Below are positions 22,599 to 35,809 of a DNA stretch of 47,746 bases, one piece after another. The notes beneath the pieces were generated by a model. It had not been told where the DNA came from. It made no database searches and saw nothing but the letters and a program-made list of their open reading frames with translations. Made by a program: the position numbers and the translations under genes. The DNA is from Liolophura sinensis (lineage: Eukaryota > Mollusca > Polyplacophora > Chitonida > Chitonidae): positions 1 to 47,746 of the forward strand of contig NW_027018276.1 of assembly GCF_032854445.1 (NCBI RefSeq). The letters run 5' to 3'. Positions within the stretch are counted from its first letter, which is position 1. Every line of letters begins with the position of its first letter.

Positions 22599-25500
22599 AT
22601 GCGCAATTGGGCCAGGCATCTCCAGCTGTTGAAAAATTGCAAATTTCCTTGGTTTCCATGGAGTAAGAGCCGTTGCTGGGCACGTGATCTTGACATCATT
22701 GATTATTCATTTGTGGCTACAGCCAAAAGTATTGGTCGGAGAGCAACGCGGTTTGCACCATTCGATTTCTCGTCACAAAATACGTCGGATTAGCCTCTTA
22801 CCAGCAGCATTGGAACAGTTTTTCCACTTTTGGATTTTTGCCTGGTCATTTTGCTAATTGAAATCGGCTACATTAACTATGTACAATCGCGACTGGTCAG
22901 TACTATATTCAACATTTCATTATAAGTTATGTGCCCTTCGGTAGCCCAGACGACGTCAAATCTTTGGGCCAAGCCCATTTAACTCACCCAGCAAATGTCT
23001 TACTTCTAAGTCGAAGACAAACTCAATGTCTTTATCTACATGTAGAAAAACCACACCATTTGTATATAAAAAAAACACAAGGTACTTGATACAATCCGCT
23101 GTAAAAAGTACAATTGAACACTGACCCACATCAATAAGGTGCCAAAGGATGCGCAATTGGGCCAGGCATCTCCAGCTGTTGAAAAATTGCAAATTTCCTT
23201 GGTTTCCATGGAGTAAGAGCCGTTGCTGGGCACGTGATCTTGACATCATTGATTATTCATTTGTGGCTACAGCCAAAAGTATTGGTCGGAGAGCAACGCG
23301 GTTTGCACCATTCGATTTCTCGTCACAAAATACGTCGGATTAGCCTCTTACCAGCAGCATTGGAACAGTTTTTTCTACTTTTGGATTTTTGCCTGGTCTT
23401 TTTGCTAATTGAAATCGGGTACATTAGCTATGTACAATCGCGACTGGTCATTACTATATTCAATTTTTCATTATAAGTTATGTGCCCTTCGGTAGCCCAG
23501 ACGACGTCAAATCTTTGGGCCAAGCCCATTTAACTCACCCAGCAAATGTCTTACTTCTAAGTCGAAGACAAACTCAATGTCTTTATCTACATGTAGAAAA
23601 ACCACACCATTTGTATGTAAAAAAAACAAAAGGTACTTGATACAATCCGCTGTAAAAAGTACAATTGAACACTGACCCACATCAATAAGGTGCCAAAGGA
23701 TGCGCAATTGGGCCAGGCATCTCCAGCTGTTGAAAAATTGCAAATTTCCTTGGTTTCCATGGAGTAAGAGCCGTTGCTGGGCACGTGATCTTGACATCAT
23801 TGATTATTCATTTGTGGCTACAGCCAAAAGTATTGGTCGGAGAGCAACGCGGTTTGCACCATTCGATTTCTCGTCACAAAATACGTCGGATTAGCCTCTT
23901 ACCAGCAGCATTGGAACAGTTTTTCTACTTTTGGATTTTTGCCTGGTCTTTTTGCGAATTAAAATCGGCTACATTAACTATGTACAATCGCGACTGGTCA
24001 TTACTATATTCAACTTTTTATTATAAGTTATGTGCCCTTCGGTAGCCCAGACGACGTCAAATCTTTGGGCTAAGCCCATTTAACTCACCCAGCAAATGTC
24101 TTACTTCTAAGTCGAAGACAAACTCAATGTCTTTATCTACATGTAGAAAAACCACACCATTTGTATATAAAAAAAACACAAGGTACTTGATACAATCCGC
24201 TGTAAAAAGTACAATTGAACACTGACCCACATCAATAAGGTGCCAAAGGATGCGCAATTGGGCCAGGCATCTCCAGCTGTTGAAAAATTGCAAATTTCCT
24301 TGGTTTCCATGGAGTAAGAGCCGTTGCTGGGCACGTGATCTTGACATCATTGATTATTCATTTGTGGCTACAGCCAAAAGTATTGGTCGGATAGCAACGC
24401 GGTTTGCACCATTCGATTTCTCGTCACAAAATACGTCGGATTAGCCTCTTACCAGCAGCATTGGAACAGTTTTTCTACTTTTGGATTTTTGCCTGGTCTT
24501 TTTGCTAATTGAAATCGGCTGCATTAACTATGTACAATCGCGACTGGTCATTACTATATTCAACTTTTCATTATAAGTTATGTGCCCTTTGGTAGCCCAG
24601 ACGACGTCAAATCTTTGGGCCAAGCCCATTTAACTCACCCAACAAATGTCTTACTTCTAAGTCGAAGACAAACTCAATGTCTTTATCTACATGTAGAAAA
24701 ACCACACCATTTGTATATAAAAAAACAAAAGGTACTTGATACAATCCGCTGTAAAAAGTACAATTGAACACTGACCCACATCAATAAGGTGCCAAAGGAT
24801 GCGCAATTGGGCCAGGCATCTCCAGCTGTTGAAAAATTGCAAATTTCCTTGGTTTCCATGGAGTAAGAGCCGTTGCTGGGCACGTGATCTTGACATCATT
24901 GATTATTCATTTGTGGCTACAGCCAAAAGTATTGGTCGGAGAGCAACGCGGTTTGCACCATTCGATTTCTCGTCACAAAATACGTCGGATTAGCCTCTTA
25001 CCAGCAGCATTGGAACAGTTTTTCCACTTTTGGATTTTTGCCTGGTCATTTTGCTAATTGAAATCGGCTACATTAACTATGTACAATCGCGACTGGTCAT
25101 TACTATATTCAACTTTTCATTATAAGTTATGTGCCCTTCGGTAGCCCAGACGACGTCAAATCTTTGGGCCAAGCCCATTTAACTCACCCAACAAATGTCT
25201 TACTTCTAAGTCGAAGACAAACTCAATGTCTTTATCTACATGTAGAAAAACCACACCATTTGTATATAAAAAAACAAAAGGTACTTGATACAATCCGCTG
25301 TAAAAAGTACAATTGAACACTGACCCACATCAATAAGGTGCCAAAGGATGCGCAATTGGGCCAGGCATCTCCAGCTGTTGAAAAATTGCAAATTTCCTTG
25401 GTTTCCATGGAGTAAGAGCCGTTGCTGGGCACGTGATCTTGACATCATTGATTATTCATTTGTGGCTACAGCCAAAAGTATTGGTCGGAGAGCAACGCGG

Positions 25501-26448
25501 TTTGCACCATTCGATTTCTCGTCACAAAATACGTCGGATTAGCCTCTTACCAGCAGCATTGGAACAGTTTTTCCACTTTTGGATTTTTGCCTGGTCATTT
25601 TGCTAATTGAAATCGGCTACATTAACTATGTACAATCGCGACTGGTCATTACTATATTCAACATTTCATTATAAGTTATGTGCCCTTCGGTAGCCCAGAC
25701 GACGTCAAATCTTTGGGCCAAGCCCATTTAACTCACCCAGCAAATGTCTTACTTCTAAGTCGAAGACAAACTCAATGTCTTTATCTACATGTAGAAAAAC
25801 CACACCATTTGTATATAAAAAAAACACAAGGTACTTGATACAATCCGCTGTAAAAAGTACAATTGAACACTGACCCACATCAATAAGGTGCCAAAGGATG
25901 CGCAATTGGGCCAGGCATCTCCAGCTGTTGAAAAATTGCAAATTTCCTTGGTTTCCATGGAGTAAGAGCCGTTGCTGGGCACGTGATCTTGACATCATTG
26001 ATTATTCATTTGTGGCTACAGCCAAAAGTATTGGTCGGAGAGCAACGCGGTTTGCACCATTCGATTTCTCGTCACAAAATACGTCGGATTAGCCTCTTAC
26101 CAGCAGCATTGGAACAGTTTTTCTACTTTTGGATTTTTGCCTGGTCTTTTTGCTAATTGAAATCGGGTACATTAGCTATGTACAATCGCGACTGGTCATT
26201 ACTATATTCAATTTTTCATTATAAGTTATGTGCCCTTCGGTAGCCCAGACGACGTCAAATCTTTGGGCCAAGCCCATTTAACTCACCCAGCAAATGTCTT
26301 ACTTCTAAGTCGAAGACAAACTCAATGTCTTTATCTACATGTAGAAAAACCACACCATTTGTATATAAAAAAAAACAAAAGGTACTTGATACAATCCGCT
26401 GTAAAAAGTACAATTGAACACTGACCCACATCAATAAGGTGCCAAAGG
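22599..26448 (+). repeat. Higher-order hexamer, copy 2, expanded to seven monomers (3850 bp)
   Basis: Monomers start at 22599 (Y, gtcagtacta), 23149 (G, gtatgt, six T), 23700 (K), 24250 (X, ccctttggtag), 24799 (chimera), 25348 (Y) and 25898 (G). It matches 19299-22598 monomer by monomer once the inserted chimera at 24799-25347 is set aside. The copies at 20399 and 23700 appear identical by eye, so the duplication or its homogenisation is recent. Confidence 0.9.
24799..25347 (+). repeat. Chimeric Y/X monomer from unequal exchange
   Basis: The first part is class Y: gttttccac, cattttgctaa and the ctacattaac allele at 25070. From 25114 it is class X: ttcaacttttc instead of ttcaacatttc, then cccaacaaatg and the 7-A tract. 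The preceding monomer is X and the following one is Y. X, then Y-head/X-tail, then Y is the expected product of crossing-over one monomer out of register. The switch lies in the 44 bp between 25070 and 25114. Confidence 0.85.
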
Positions 26449-29400
26449 ATGCGCAATTGGGCCAGGCATCTCCAGCTGTTGAAAAATTGCAAATTTCCTT
26501 GGTTTCCATGGAGTAAGAGCCGTTGCTGGGCACGTGATCTTGACATCATTGATTATTCATTTGTGGCTACAGCCAAAAGTATTGGTCGGAGAGCAACGCG
26601 GTTTGCACCATTCGATTTCTCGTCACAAAATACGTCGGATTAGCCTCTTACCAGCAGCATTGGAACAGTTTTTCCACTTTTGGATTTTTGCCTGGTCTTT
26701 TTGCTAATTGAAATCGGCTGCATTAACTATGTACAATCGCGACTGGTCATTACTATATTCAACTTTTCATTATAAGTTATGTGCCCTTCGGTAGCCCAGA
26801 CGACGTCAAATCTTTGGGCCAAGCCCATTTAACTCACCCAGTAAATGTCTTACTTCTAAGTCGAAGACAAACTCAATGTCTTTATCTACATGTAGAAAAA
26901 CCACACCATTTGTATATAAAAAAAAACACAAGGTACTTGATACAATCCGCTGTAAAATGTACAATTGAACACTGACCCACATCAATAAGGTGCCAAAGGA
27001 TGCGCAATTGGGCCAGGCATCTCCAGCTGTTGAAAAATTGCAAATTTCCTTGGTTTCCATGGAGTAAGAGCCGTTGCTGGGCACGTGATCTTGACATCAT
27101 TGATTATTCATTTGTGGCTACAGCCAAAAGTATTGGTGGGAGAGCAACGCGGTTTGCACCATTCGATTTCTCGTCACAAAATACGTCGGATTAGCCTCTT
27201 ACCAGCAGCATTGGAACAGTTTTTCTACTTTTCGATTTTTGCCTGGTCTTTTTGCAAATTGAATTCGGCTGCATTAACTATGTACAATCGCGACTGGTCA
27301 TTACTATATTCAACTTTTCATTATAAGTTATGTGCCCTTCGGTAGCCCAGACGACGTCAAATCTTTGGGCCAAGCCCATTTAACTCACCCAGCAAATGTC
27401 TTACTTCTAAGTCGAAGACAAACTCAATGTCTTTATCTACATGTAGAAAAACCACACCATTTGTATATAAAAAAAACAAAAGGTACTTGATACAATCCGC
27501 TGTAAAAAGTACAATTGAACACTGACCCACATCAATAAGGTGCCAAAGGATGCGCAATTGGGCCAGGCATCTCCAGCTGTTGAAAAATTGCAAATTTCCT
27601 TGGTTTCCATGGAGTAAGAGCCGTTGCTGGGCACGTGATCTTGACATCATTGATTATTCATTTGTGGCTACAGCCAAAAGTATTGGTCGGAGAGCAACGC
27701 GGTTTGCACCATTCGATTTCTCGTCACAAAATACGTCGGATTAGCCTCTTACCAGCAGCATTGGAACAGTTTTTCCACTTTTGGATTTTTGCCTGGTCAT
27801 TTTGCTAATTGAAATCGGCTACATTAACTATGTACAATCGCGACTGGTCACTACTATATTCAACATTTCATTATAAGTTATGTGCCCTTCGGTAGCCCAG
27901 ACGATGTCAAATCTTTGGGCTAAGCCCATTTAACTCACCCAGCAAATGTCTTACTTCTAAGTCGAAGACAAACTCAATGTCTTTATCTACATGTAGAAAA
28001 AACCACACCATTTGTATATAAAAAAAACACAAGGTACTTGATACAACCCGCTGTAAAAAGTACAATTGAACACTGACCCACATCAATAAGGTGCCAAAGG
28101 ATGCGCAATTGGGCCAGGCATCTCCAGCTGTTGAAAAATTGCACATTTCCTTGGTTTCCATGGAGTAAGAGCCGTTGCTGGGCACGTGATCTTGACATCA
28201 TTGATTATTCATTTGTGGCTACAGCCAAAAGTATTGGTCGGATAGCAACGCGGTTTGCACCATTCGATTTCTCGTCACAAAATACGTCGGATTAGATCTT
28301 ACCAGCAGCATTGGAACAGTTTTTCTACTTTTGGATTTTTGCCTGGTCTTTTTGCTAAATGAAATCGGCTGCATTAACTATGTACAATCGCGACTGGTCA
28401 TTACTATATTCAACTTTTCATTATAAGTTATGTGCCCTTCGGTAGCCCAGACGACGTCAAATCTTTGGGCCAGCCCATTTAACTCACCCAGCAAATGTCT
28501 TACTTCTAAGTCGAAGACAAACTCAATGTCTTTATCTACATGTAGAAAAACCACACCATTTGTATATAAAAAAAACACAAGGTACTTGATACAATCCGCT
28601 GTAAAAAGTACAATTGAACACTGACCCACATCAATAAGGTGGCAAAGGATGCGCAATTGGGCCAGGCATCTCCAGCTGTTGAAAAATTGCAAATTTCCTT
28701 GGTTTCCATGGAGTAAGAGCCGTTGCTGGGCACGTGATCTTGACATCATTGATTATTCATTTGTGGCTACAGCCAAAAGTATTGGTCGGAGAGCAACGCG
28801 GTTTGCACCATTCGATTTCTCGTCACAAAATACGTCGGATTAGCCTCTTACCAGCAGCATTGGAACAGTTTTTTCTACTTTTGGATTTTTGCCTGGTCTT
28901 TTTGCGAATTGAAATCGGGTACATTAGCTATGTACAATCGCGACTGGTCATTACTATATTCAATTTTTCATTATAAGTTATGTGCCCTTCGGTAGCCCAG
29001 ACGACGTCAAATCTTTGGGCCAAGCCCATTTAACTCACCCAGCAAATGTCTTACTTCTAAGTCGAAGACAAACTCAATGTCTTTATCTACATGTAGAAAA
29101 ACCCCACCATTTGTATGTAAAAAAAACAAAAGGTACTTGATACAATCCGCTGTAAAAAGAACAATTGAACACTGACCCACATCAATAAGGTGCCAAAGGA
29201 TGCGCAATTGGGCCAGGCATCTCCAGCTGTTGAAAAATTGCAAATTTCCTTGGTTTCCATGGAGTAAGAGCCGTTGCTGGGCACGTGATCTTGACATCAT
29301 TGATTATTCATTTGTGGCTACAGCCAAAAGTATTGGTCGGAGAGCAACGCGGTTTGCACCATTCGATTTCTCGTCACAAAATACGTCGGATTAGCCTCTT

Positions 29401-30850
29401 GCCAGCAGCATTGGAACAGTTTTTTCTACTTTTGGATTTTTGCCTGGTCTTTTTCCTAATTAAAATCGGCTACATTAACTATGTACAATCGCGACTGGTC
29501 ATTACTATATTCAACTTTTCATTATAAGTTATGTGCCCTTCGGTAGCCCAGACGACGTCAAATCTTTGGGCCAAGCCCATTTAACTCACCCAGCAAATGT
29601 CTTACTTCTAAGTCGAAGACAAACTCAATGTCTTTATCTACATGTAGAAAAACCACACCATTTGTATATAAAAAAAAACACAAGGTACTTGATACAATCC
29701 GCTGTAAAAAGTACAATTGAACACTGACCCACATCAATAAGGTGCCAAAGGATGCGCAATTGGGCCAGGCATCTCCAGCTGTTGAAAAATTGCAAATTTC
29801 CTTGGTTTCCATGGAGTAAGAGCCGTTGCTGGGCACGTGATCTTGACATCATTGATTATTCATTTGTGGCTACAGCCAAAAGTATTGGTCGGAGAGCAAC
29901 GCGGTTTGCACCATTCGATTTCTCGTCACAAAATACGTCGGATTAGCCTCTTACCAGCAGCATTGGAACAGTTTTTCCACTTTTCGATTTTTGCCTGGTC
30001 TTTTTGCTAATTGAAATCGGCTACATTAACTATGTACAATCGCGACTGGTCATTACTATATTCAACATTTCATTATAAGTTATGTGCCCTTCGGTAGCCC
30101 AGACGACGTCAAATCTTTGGGCCAAGCCCATTTAACTCACCCAGCAAATGTCTTACTTCTAAGTCGAAGACAAACTCAATGTCTTTATCTACATGTAGAA
30201 AAACCACACCATTTGTATATAAAAAAAACAAAAGGTACTTGATACAATCCGCTGTAAAAAGTACAATTGAACACTGACCCACATCAAAAAGGTGCCAAAG
30301 GATGCGCAATTGGGCCAGGCATCTCCAGCTGTTGAAAAATTGCAAATTTCCTTGGTTTCCATGGAGTAAGAGCCGTTGCTGGGCACGTGATCTTGACATC
30401 ATTGATTATTCATTTGTGGCTACAGCCAAAAGTATTGGTCGGAGAGCAACGCGGTTTGCACCATTCGATTTCTCGTCACAAAATACGTCGGATTAGCCTC
30501 TTACCAGCAGCATTGGAACAGTTTTTCTACTTTTGGATTTTTGCCTGGTCTTTTTGCGAATTGAAATCGGCTACATTAGCTGTGTACAATCGCGACTGGT
30601 CATTACTATATTCAATTTTTCATTATAAGTTATGTGCCCTTCGGTAGCCCAGACGACGTCAAATCTTTGGGCCAAGCCCATTTAACTCACCCAGCAAATG
30701 TCTTACTTCTAAGTCGAAGACAAACTCAATGTCTTTATCTACATGTAGAAAAACCACACATTTGTATATAAAAAAAACAAAAGGTACTTGATACAATCCG
30801 CTGTAAAAAGTACAATTGAACACTGACCCACATCAAAAAGGTGCCAAAGG
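26449..30850 (+). repeat. Transition segment where the right-hand variant pool begins
   Basis: Monomers start at 26449, 27000, 27550, 28101, 28649, 29200, 29752 and 30302. The copy at 27000 is the first with gtgggagagc, cttttcgattt and aattgaattcgg, three alleles not seen in the preceding 27 kb. The copy at 28101 is the first with attagatctt (BglII site) in place of attagcctctt. The copy at 28649 introduces ccccaccatt with agaacaattg, and the copy at 29200 introduces cttgccagcag. The copies at 29752 and 30302 have the caaaaagg allele. Confidence 0.8.
27261..27266. other. First EcoRI-bearing variant site (class E marker)
   Basis: GAATTC arises from aattgaaatcgg changed to aattgaattcgg. Further copies lie at 31663, 33867, 36622, 38272, 41574, 43230, 44875 and 47626. 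I found none in this position before 27,261. Spacings are whole multiples of the monomer (8, 4, 5, 3, 6, 3, 3 and 5). Confidence 0.9.
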
Positions 30851-33800
30851 ATGCGCAATTGGGCCAGGCATCTCCAGCTGTTTGAAAAATTGCAAATTTC
30901 CTTGGTTTCCATGGAGTAAGAGCCGTTGCTGGGCACGTGATCTTGACATCATTGATTATTCATTTGTGGCTACAGCCAAAAGTATTGGTCGGAGAGCAAC
31001 GCGGTTTGCACCATTCGATTTCTCGTCACAAAATACGTCGGATTAGCCTCTTACCAGCAGCATTGGACAGTTTTTCTACTTTTGGATTTTTGCCTGGTCT
31101 TTTTGCGAATTGAAATCGGGTACATTAGCTATGTACAATCGCGACTGGTCATTACTATATTCAATTTTTCATTATAAGTTATGTGCCCTTCGGTAGCCCA
31201 GACGACGTCAAATCTTTGGGCCAAGCCCATTTAACTCACCCAGTAAATGTCTTACTTCTAAGTCGAAGAAAAACTCAATGTCTTTATCTACATGTAGAAA
31301 AACCACACCATTTGTATATAAAAAAAAACAAAAGGTACTTGATACAATCCGCTGTAAAAAGTACAATTGAACACTGACCCACATCAATAAGGTGCCAAAG
31401 GATGCGCAATTGGGCCAGGCATCTCCAGCTGTTGAAAAATTGCAAATTTCCTTGGTTTCCATGGAGTAAGAGCCGTTGCTGGGCACGTGATCTTGACATC
31501 ATTGATTATTTATTTGTGGCTACAGCCAAAAGTATTGGTCGGAGAGCAACGCGGTTTGCACCATTCGATTTCTCGTCACAAAATACGTCGGATTAGCCTC
31601 TTACCAGCAGCATTGAAACAGTTTTTCTACTTTTGGATTTTTGCCTGGTCTTTTTGCGAATTGAATTCGGCTACATTAACTATGTACAATCGCGACTGGT
31701 CATTACTATATTCAACTTTTCATTATAAGTTATGTGCCTTCGGGAGCCCAGACGACGTCAAATCTTTGGGCCAAGCCCATTTAACTCACCCAGCAAATGT
31801 CTTACTTCTAAGTCGAAGACAAACTCAATGTCTTTATCTACATGTAGAAAAACCACACCATTTGTATATAAAAAAAACAAAAGGTACTTGATACAATCCG
31901 CTGTAAAAAGTACAATTGAACACTGACCCACATCAATAAGGTGCCAAAGGATGCGCAATTGGGCCAGGCATCTCCAGCTGTTGAAAAATTGCAAATTTCC
32001 TTGGTTTCCATGGAGTAAGAGCCGTTGCTGGGCACGTGATCTTGACATTCATTGATTATTCATTTGTGGCTACAGCCAAAAGTGTTGGTCGGAGAGCAAC
32101 GCGGTTTGCACCATTCGATTTCTCGTCACAAAATACGTCGGATTAGCCTCTTACCAGCAGCATTGGAACAGTTTTTTCCACTTTGGATTTTTGCCTGGTC
32201 TTTTTGCTAATTGAAATCGGCTGCATTAACTATGTACAATCGCGACTGGTCATTACTTTATTCAACTTTTCATTATAAGTTATGTGCCCTTCGGTAGCCC
32301 AGACGACGTCAAATCTTTGGGCCAAGCCCATTTAACTCACCCAACAAATGTCTTACTTCTAAGTCGAAGACAAACTCAATGTCTTTATCTACATGTAGAA
32401 AAACCCCACCATTTGTATGTAAAAAAAACAAAAGGTACTTGATACAATCCGCTGTAAAAAGAACAATTGAACACTGACCCACATCAATAAGGTGCCAAAG
32501 GATGCGCAATTGGGCCAGGCATCTCCAGCTGTTGAAAAATTGCAAATTTCCTTGGTTTCCATGGAGTAAGAGCCGTTGCTGGGCACGTGATCTTGACATC
32601 ATTGATTATTCATTTGTGGCTACAGCCAAAAGTATTGGTCGGAGAGCAACGCGGTTTGCACCATTCGATTTCTCGTCACAAAATACGTCGGATTAGCCTC
32701 TTGCCAGCAGCATTGGAACAGTTTTTTCTACTTTTGGATTTTTGCCTGGTCTTTTTGCTAATTAAAATCGGCTACATTAACTATGTACAATCGCGACTGG
32801 TCATTACTATATTCAACTTTTCATTATAAGTTATGTTGCCCTTCGGTAGCCAGACGACGCCAAATCTTTGGGCCAAGCCCATTTAACTCACCCAGCAAAT
32901 GTCTTACTTCTAAGTCGAAGACAAACTCAATGTCTTTATCTACATGTAGAAAAACCACACCATTTGTATATAAAAAAAACACAAGGTACTTGATACAATC
33001 CGCTGTAAAAAGTACAATTGAACACTGACCGACATCAATAAGGTGCCAAAGGATGCGCAATTGGGCCCAGGCATCTCCAGCTGTTGAAAAATTGCAAATT
33101 TCCTTGGTTTTCCATGGAGTAAGAGCCGTTGCCTGGGCACGTGATCTTGACATCATTGATTATTCATTTGTGGCTACAGCCAAAAGTATTGGTGGGAGAG
33201 CAACGCGGTTTGCACCATTCGATTTCTCGTCACAAAATACGTCGGATTAGCCTCTTACCAGCAGCATTGGAACAGTTTTTTCCACTTTTCGATTTTTGCC
33301 TGGTCTTTTTGCGAATTGAAATCGGCTACATAACTATGTACAATCGCGACTGGTCATTACTATATTCAACATTTCATTATAAGTTATGTGCCCTTCGGTA
33401 GCCCAGACGACGTCAAATCTTTGGGCCAAGCCCATTTAACTCACCCAGCAAATGTCTTACTTCTAGTCGAAGACAAACTCAATGTCTTTATCTACATGTA
33501 GAAAAACCACACCATTTGTATATAAAAAAAACAAAAGGTACTTGATACAATCCGCTGTAAAAAGTACAATTGAACACTGACCCACATCAAAAAGGTGCCA
33601 AAGGATGCGCAATTGGGCCAGGCATCTCCAGCTGTTGAAAATTGCAAATTTCCTTGGTTTCCATGGAGTAAGAGCCGTTGCTGGCACGTGATCTTGACAT
33701 CATTGATTATTCATTTGTGGGCTACAGCCAAAAGTATTGGTGGGAGAGCAACGCGGTTTGCACCATTCGATTTCTCGTCACAAAATACGTCGGATTAGCC

Positions 33801-35809
33801 TCTTACCAGCAAGCATTGGAACAGTTTTTTCTACTTTTGGATTTTTGCCTGGTCTTTTTGCGAATTGAATTCGGCTACATTAACTATGTACAATCGCGAC
33901 TGGTCATTACTATATTCAACTTTTCATTATAAGTTATGTGCCCTTCGGGAGCCCAGACGACGTCAAATCTTTGGGCCAAGCCCATTTAACTCACCCAGCA
34001 AATGTCTTACTTCTAAGTCGAAGACAAACTCAATGTCTTTATCTACATGTAGAAAAACCACACCATTTGTATATAAAAAAAACAACAAAGGTACTTGATA
34101 CAATCCGCTGTAAAAAGTACAATTGAACACTGACCCACATCAATAAGGTGCCAAAGGATGCGCAATTGGGCCAGGCATCTCCAGCTGTTGAAAATTGCAA
34201 ATTTCCTTGGTTTCCATGGAGTAAGAGCCGTTGCTGGGCACGTGATCTTGACATCATTGATTATTCATTTGTGGCTACAGCCAAAGTATTGGTGGGGAGA
34301 GCAACGCGGTTTTGCACCATTCGATTTCTCGTCACAAAATACGTCGGATTAGCCTCTTACCAGCAGCATTGGAACAGTTTTTCTACTTTTGGATTTTTGC
34401 CTGGTCTTTTGCTAATAAAATCGGCTACATTAACTATGTACAATCGCGACTGGTCATTACTATATTCAACTTTTCATATAAGTTATGTGCCCTTCGGTAG
34501 CCAGACGACGTCAAATCTTTGGGCCAAGGCCCATTTAACTCACCCAGCAAATGTCTTACTTCTAAGTCGAAGACAAACTCAATGTCTTTATCTACATGTA
34601 GAAAAACCCCACCATTTGTATATAAAAAAACACAAGGTACTTGATACAATCCGCTGTAAAAAGTACAATTGAACACTGACCCACATCAATAAGGTGCCAA
34701 AGGATGCGCAATTGGGCCAGGGCATCTCCAGCTGTTGAAAAATTGCAAATTTCCTTGGTTTCCATGGAGTAAGAGCCGTTGCTGGCACGTGATCTTGACA
34801 TCATTGATTATTCATTTGTGGCTACAGCCAAAAGTATTGGTCGGAGAGCAACGGCGGTTTGCACCATTCGATTTCTCGTCACAAAATACGTCGGATTAGC
34901 CTCTTACCAGCAGCATTGGAACAGTTTTTCCACTTTTCGATTTTTGCCTGGTCTTTTGCTAATTGAAATCGGCTACATTAACTATGTACAATCGCGACTG
35001 GTCATTACTATATTCAACATTTCATTATAAGTTATGTGCCCTTCGGTAGCCCAGACGACGTCAAATCTTTGGCCAAGCCCATTTAACTCACCCAGCAAAT
35101 GTCTTACTTCTAAGTCGAAGACAAACTCAATGTCTTTATCTACATGTAGAAAAACCACACCATTTGTATATAAAAAAAAACAAAGGTACTTGATACAATC
35201 CGCTGTAAAAAGTACAATTGAACACTGACCCACATCAATAAGGTGCCAAAGGGATGCGCAAATTGGGCCAGGCATCTCCAGCTGTTGAAAAATTGCAAAT
35301 TTCCTTGGTTTCCATGGAGTAAGAGCCGTTGCTGGGCACGTGATCTTGACAATCATTGATTATTCATTTGTGGCTACAGCCAAAAGTATTGGTCGGAGAG
35401 CAACGCGGTTTGCACCATTCGATTTCTCGTCACAAAATACGTCGGATTAGCCTCTACCAGCAGCATTGGAACAGTATTTCTACTTTTGGATTTTTGCTCT
35501 GGTCTTTTTGCGAATTGAAATCGGGTACATTAGCTATGTACAATCGCGACTGGTCATTACTATATTCAATTTTTCATTATAAGTTATGTGCCCTTCGGTA
35601 GCCCCAGACGACGTCAAATCTTTGGGCCAAGCCCCCATTTAACTCACCCAGCAAATGTCTTACTTCTAAGTCCGAAGACAAACTCAATGTCTTTATCTAC
35701 ATGTAGAAAAACCACACCATTTGTATATAAAAAAAACAAAAGGTACTTGATACAATCCGCTGTAAAAAGTACAATTGAACACTGACCACAATCAAAAAGG
35801 TGCCAAAGG
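30851..35809 (+). repeat. Indel-rich segment, nine monomers
   Basis: Monomers start at about 30851, 31402, 31951, 32502, 33053, 33605, 34158, 34704 and 35254. Class markers remain readable (E at 31402 and 33605, K-like attaaaatcgg at 32502, S at 33053 and 34704, G at 35254). Nearly every copy also has several private one-base indels, for example gggcccagg, gcctgggcac, ctacataac, tctagtcg, gctggcacg, gtggggagagc, catataag and agccccagacg. The copy at 34158 has about ten. The fused or broken frames here, up to 174 codons at 34148-34672, arise from these indels and are not genes. Confidence 0.8.

Noticed and set aside
34148-34672. 174-codon open frame, the longest in the window
   Set aside because: It exists only because several one-base indels in this noisy copy switch frames. 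The same DNA in cleaner monomers is broken, and the product resembles no family I recognise.
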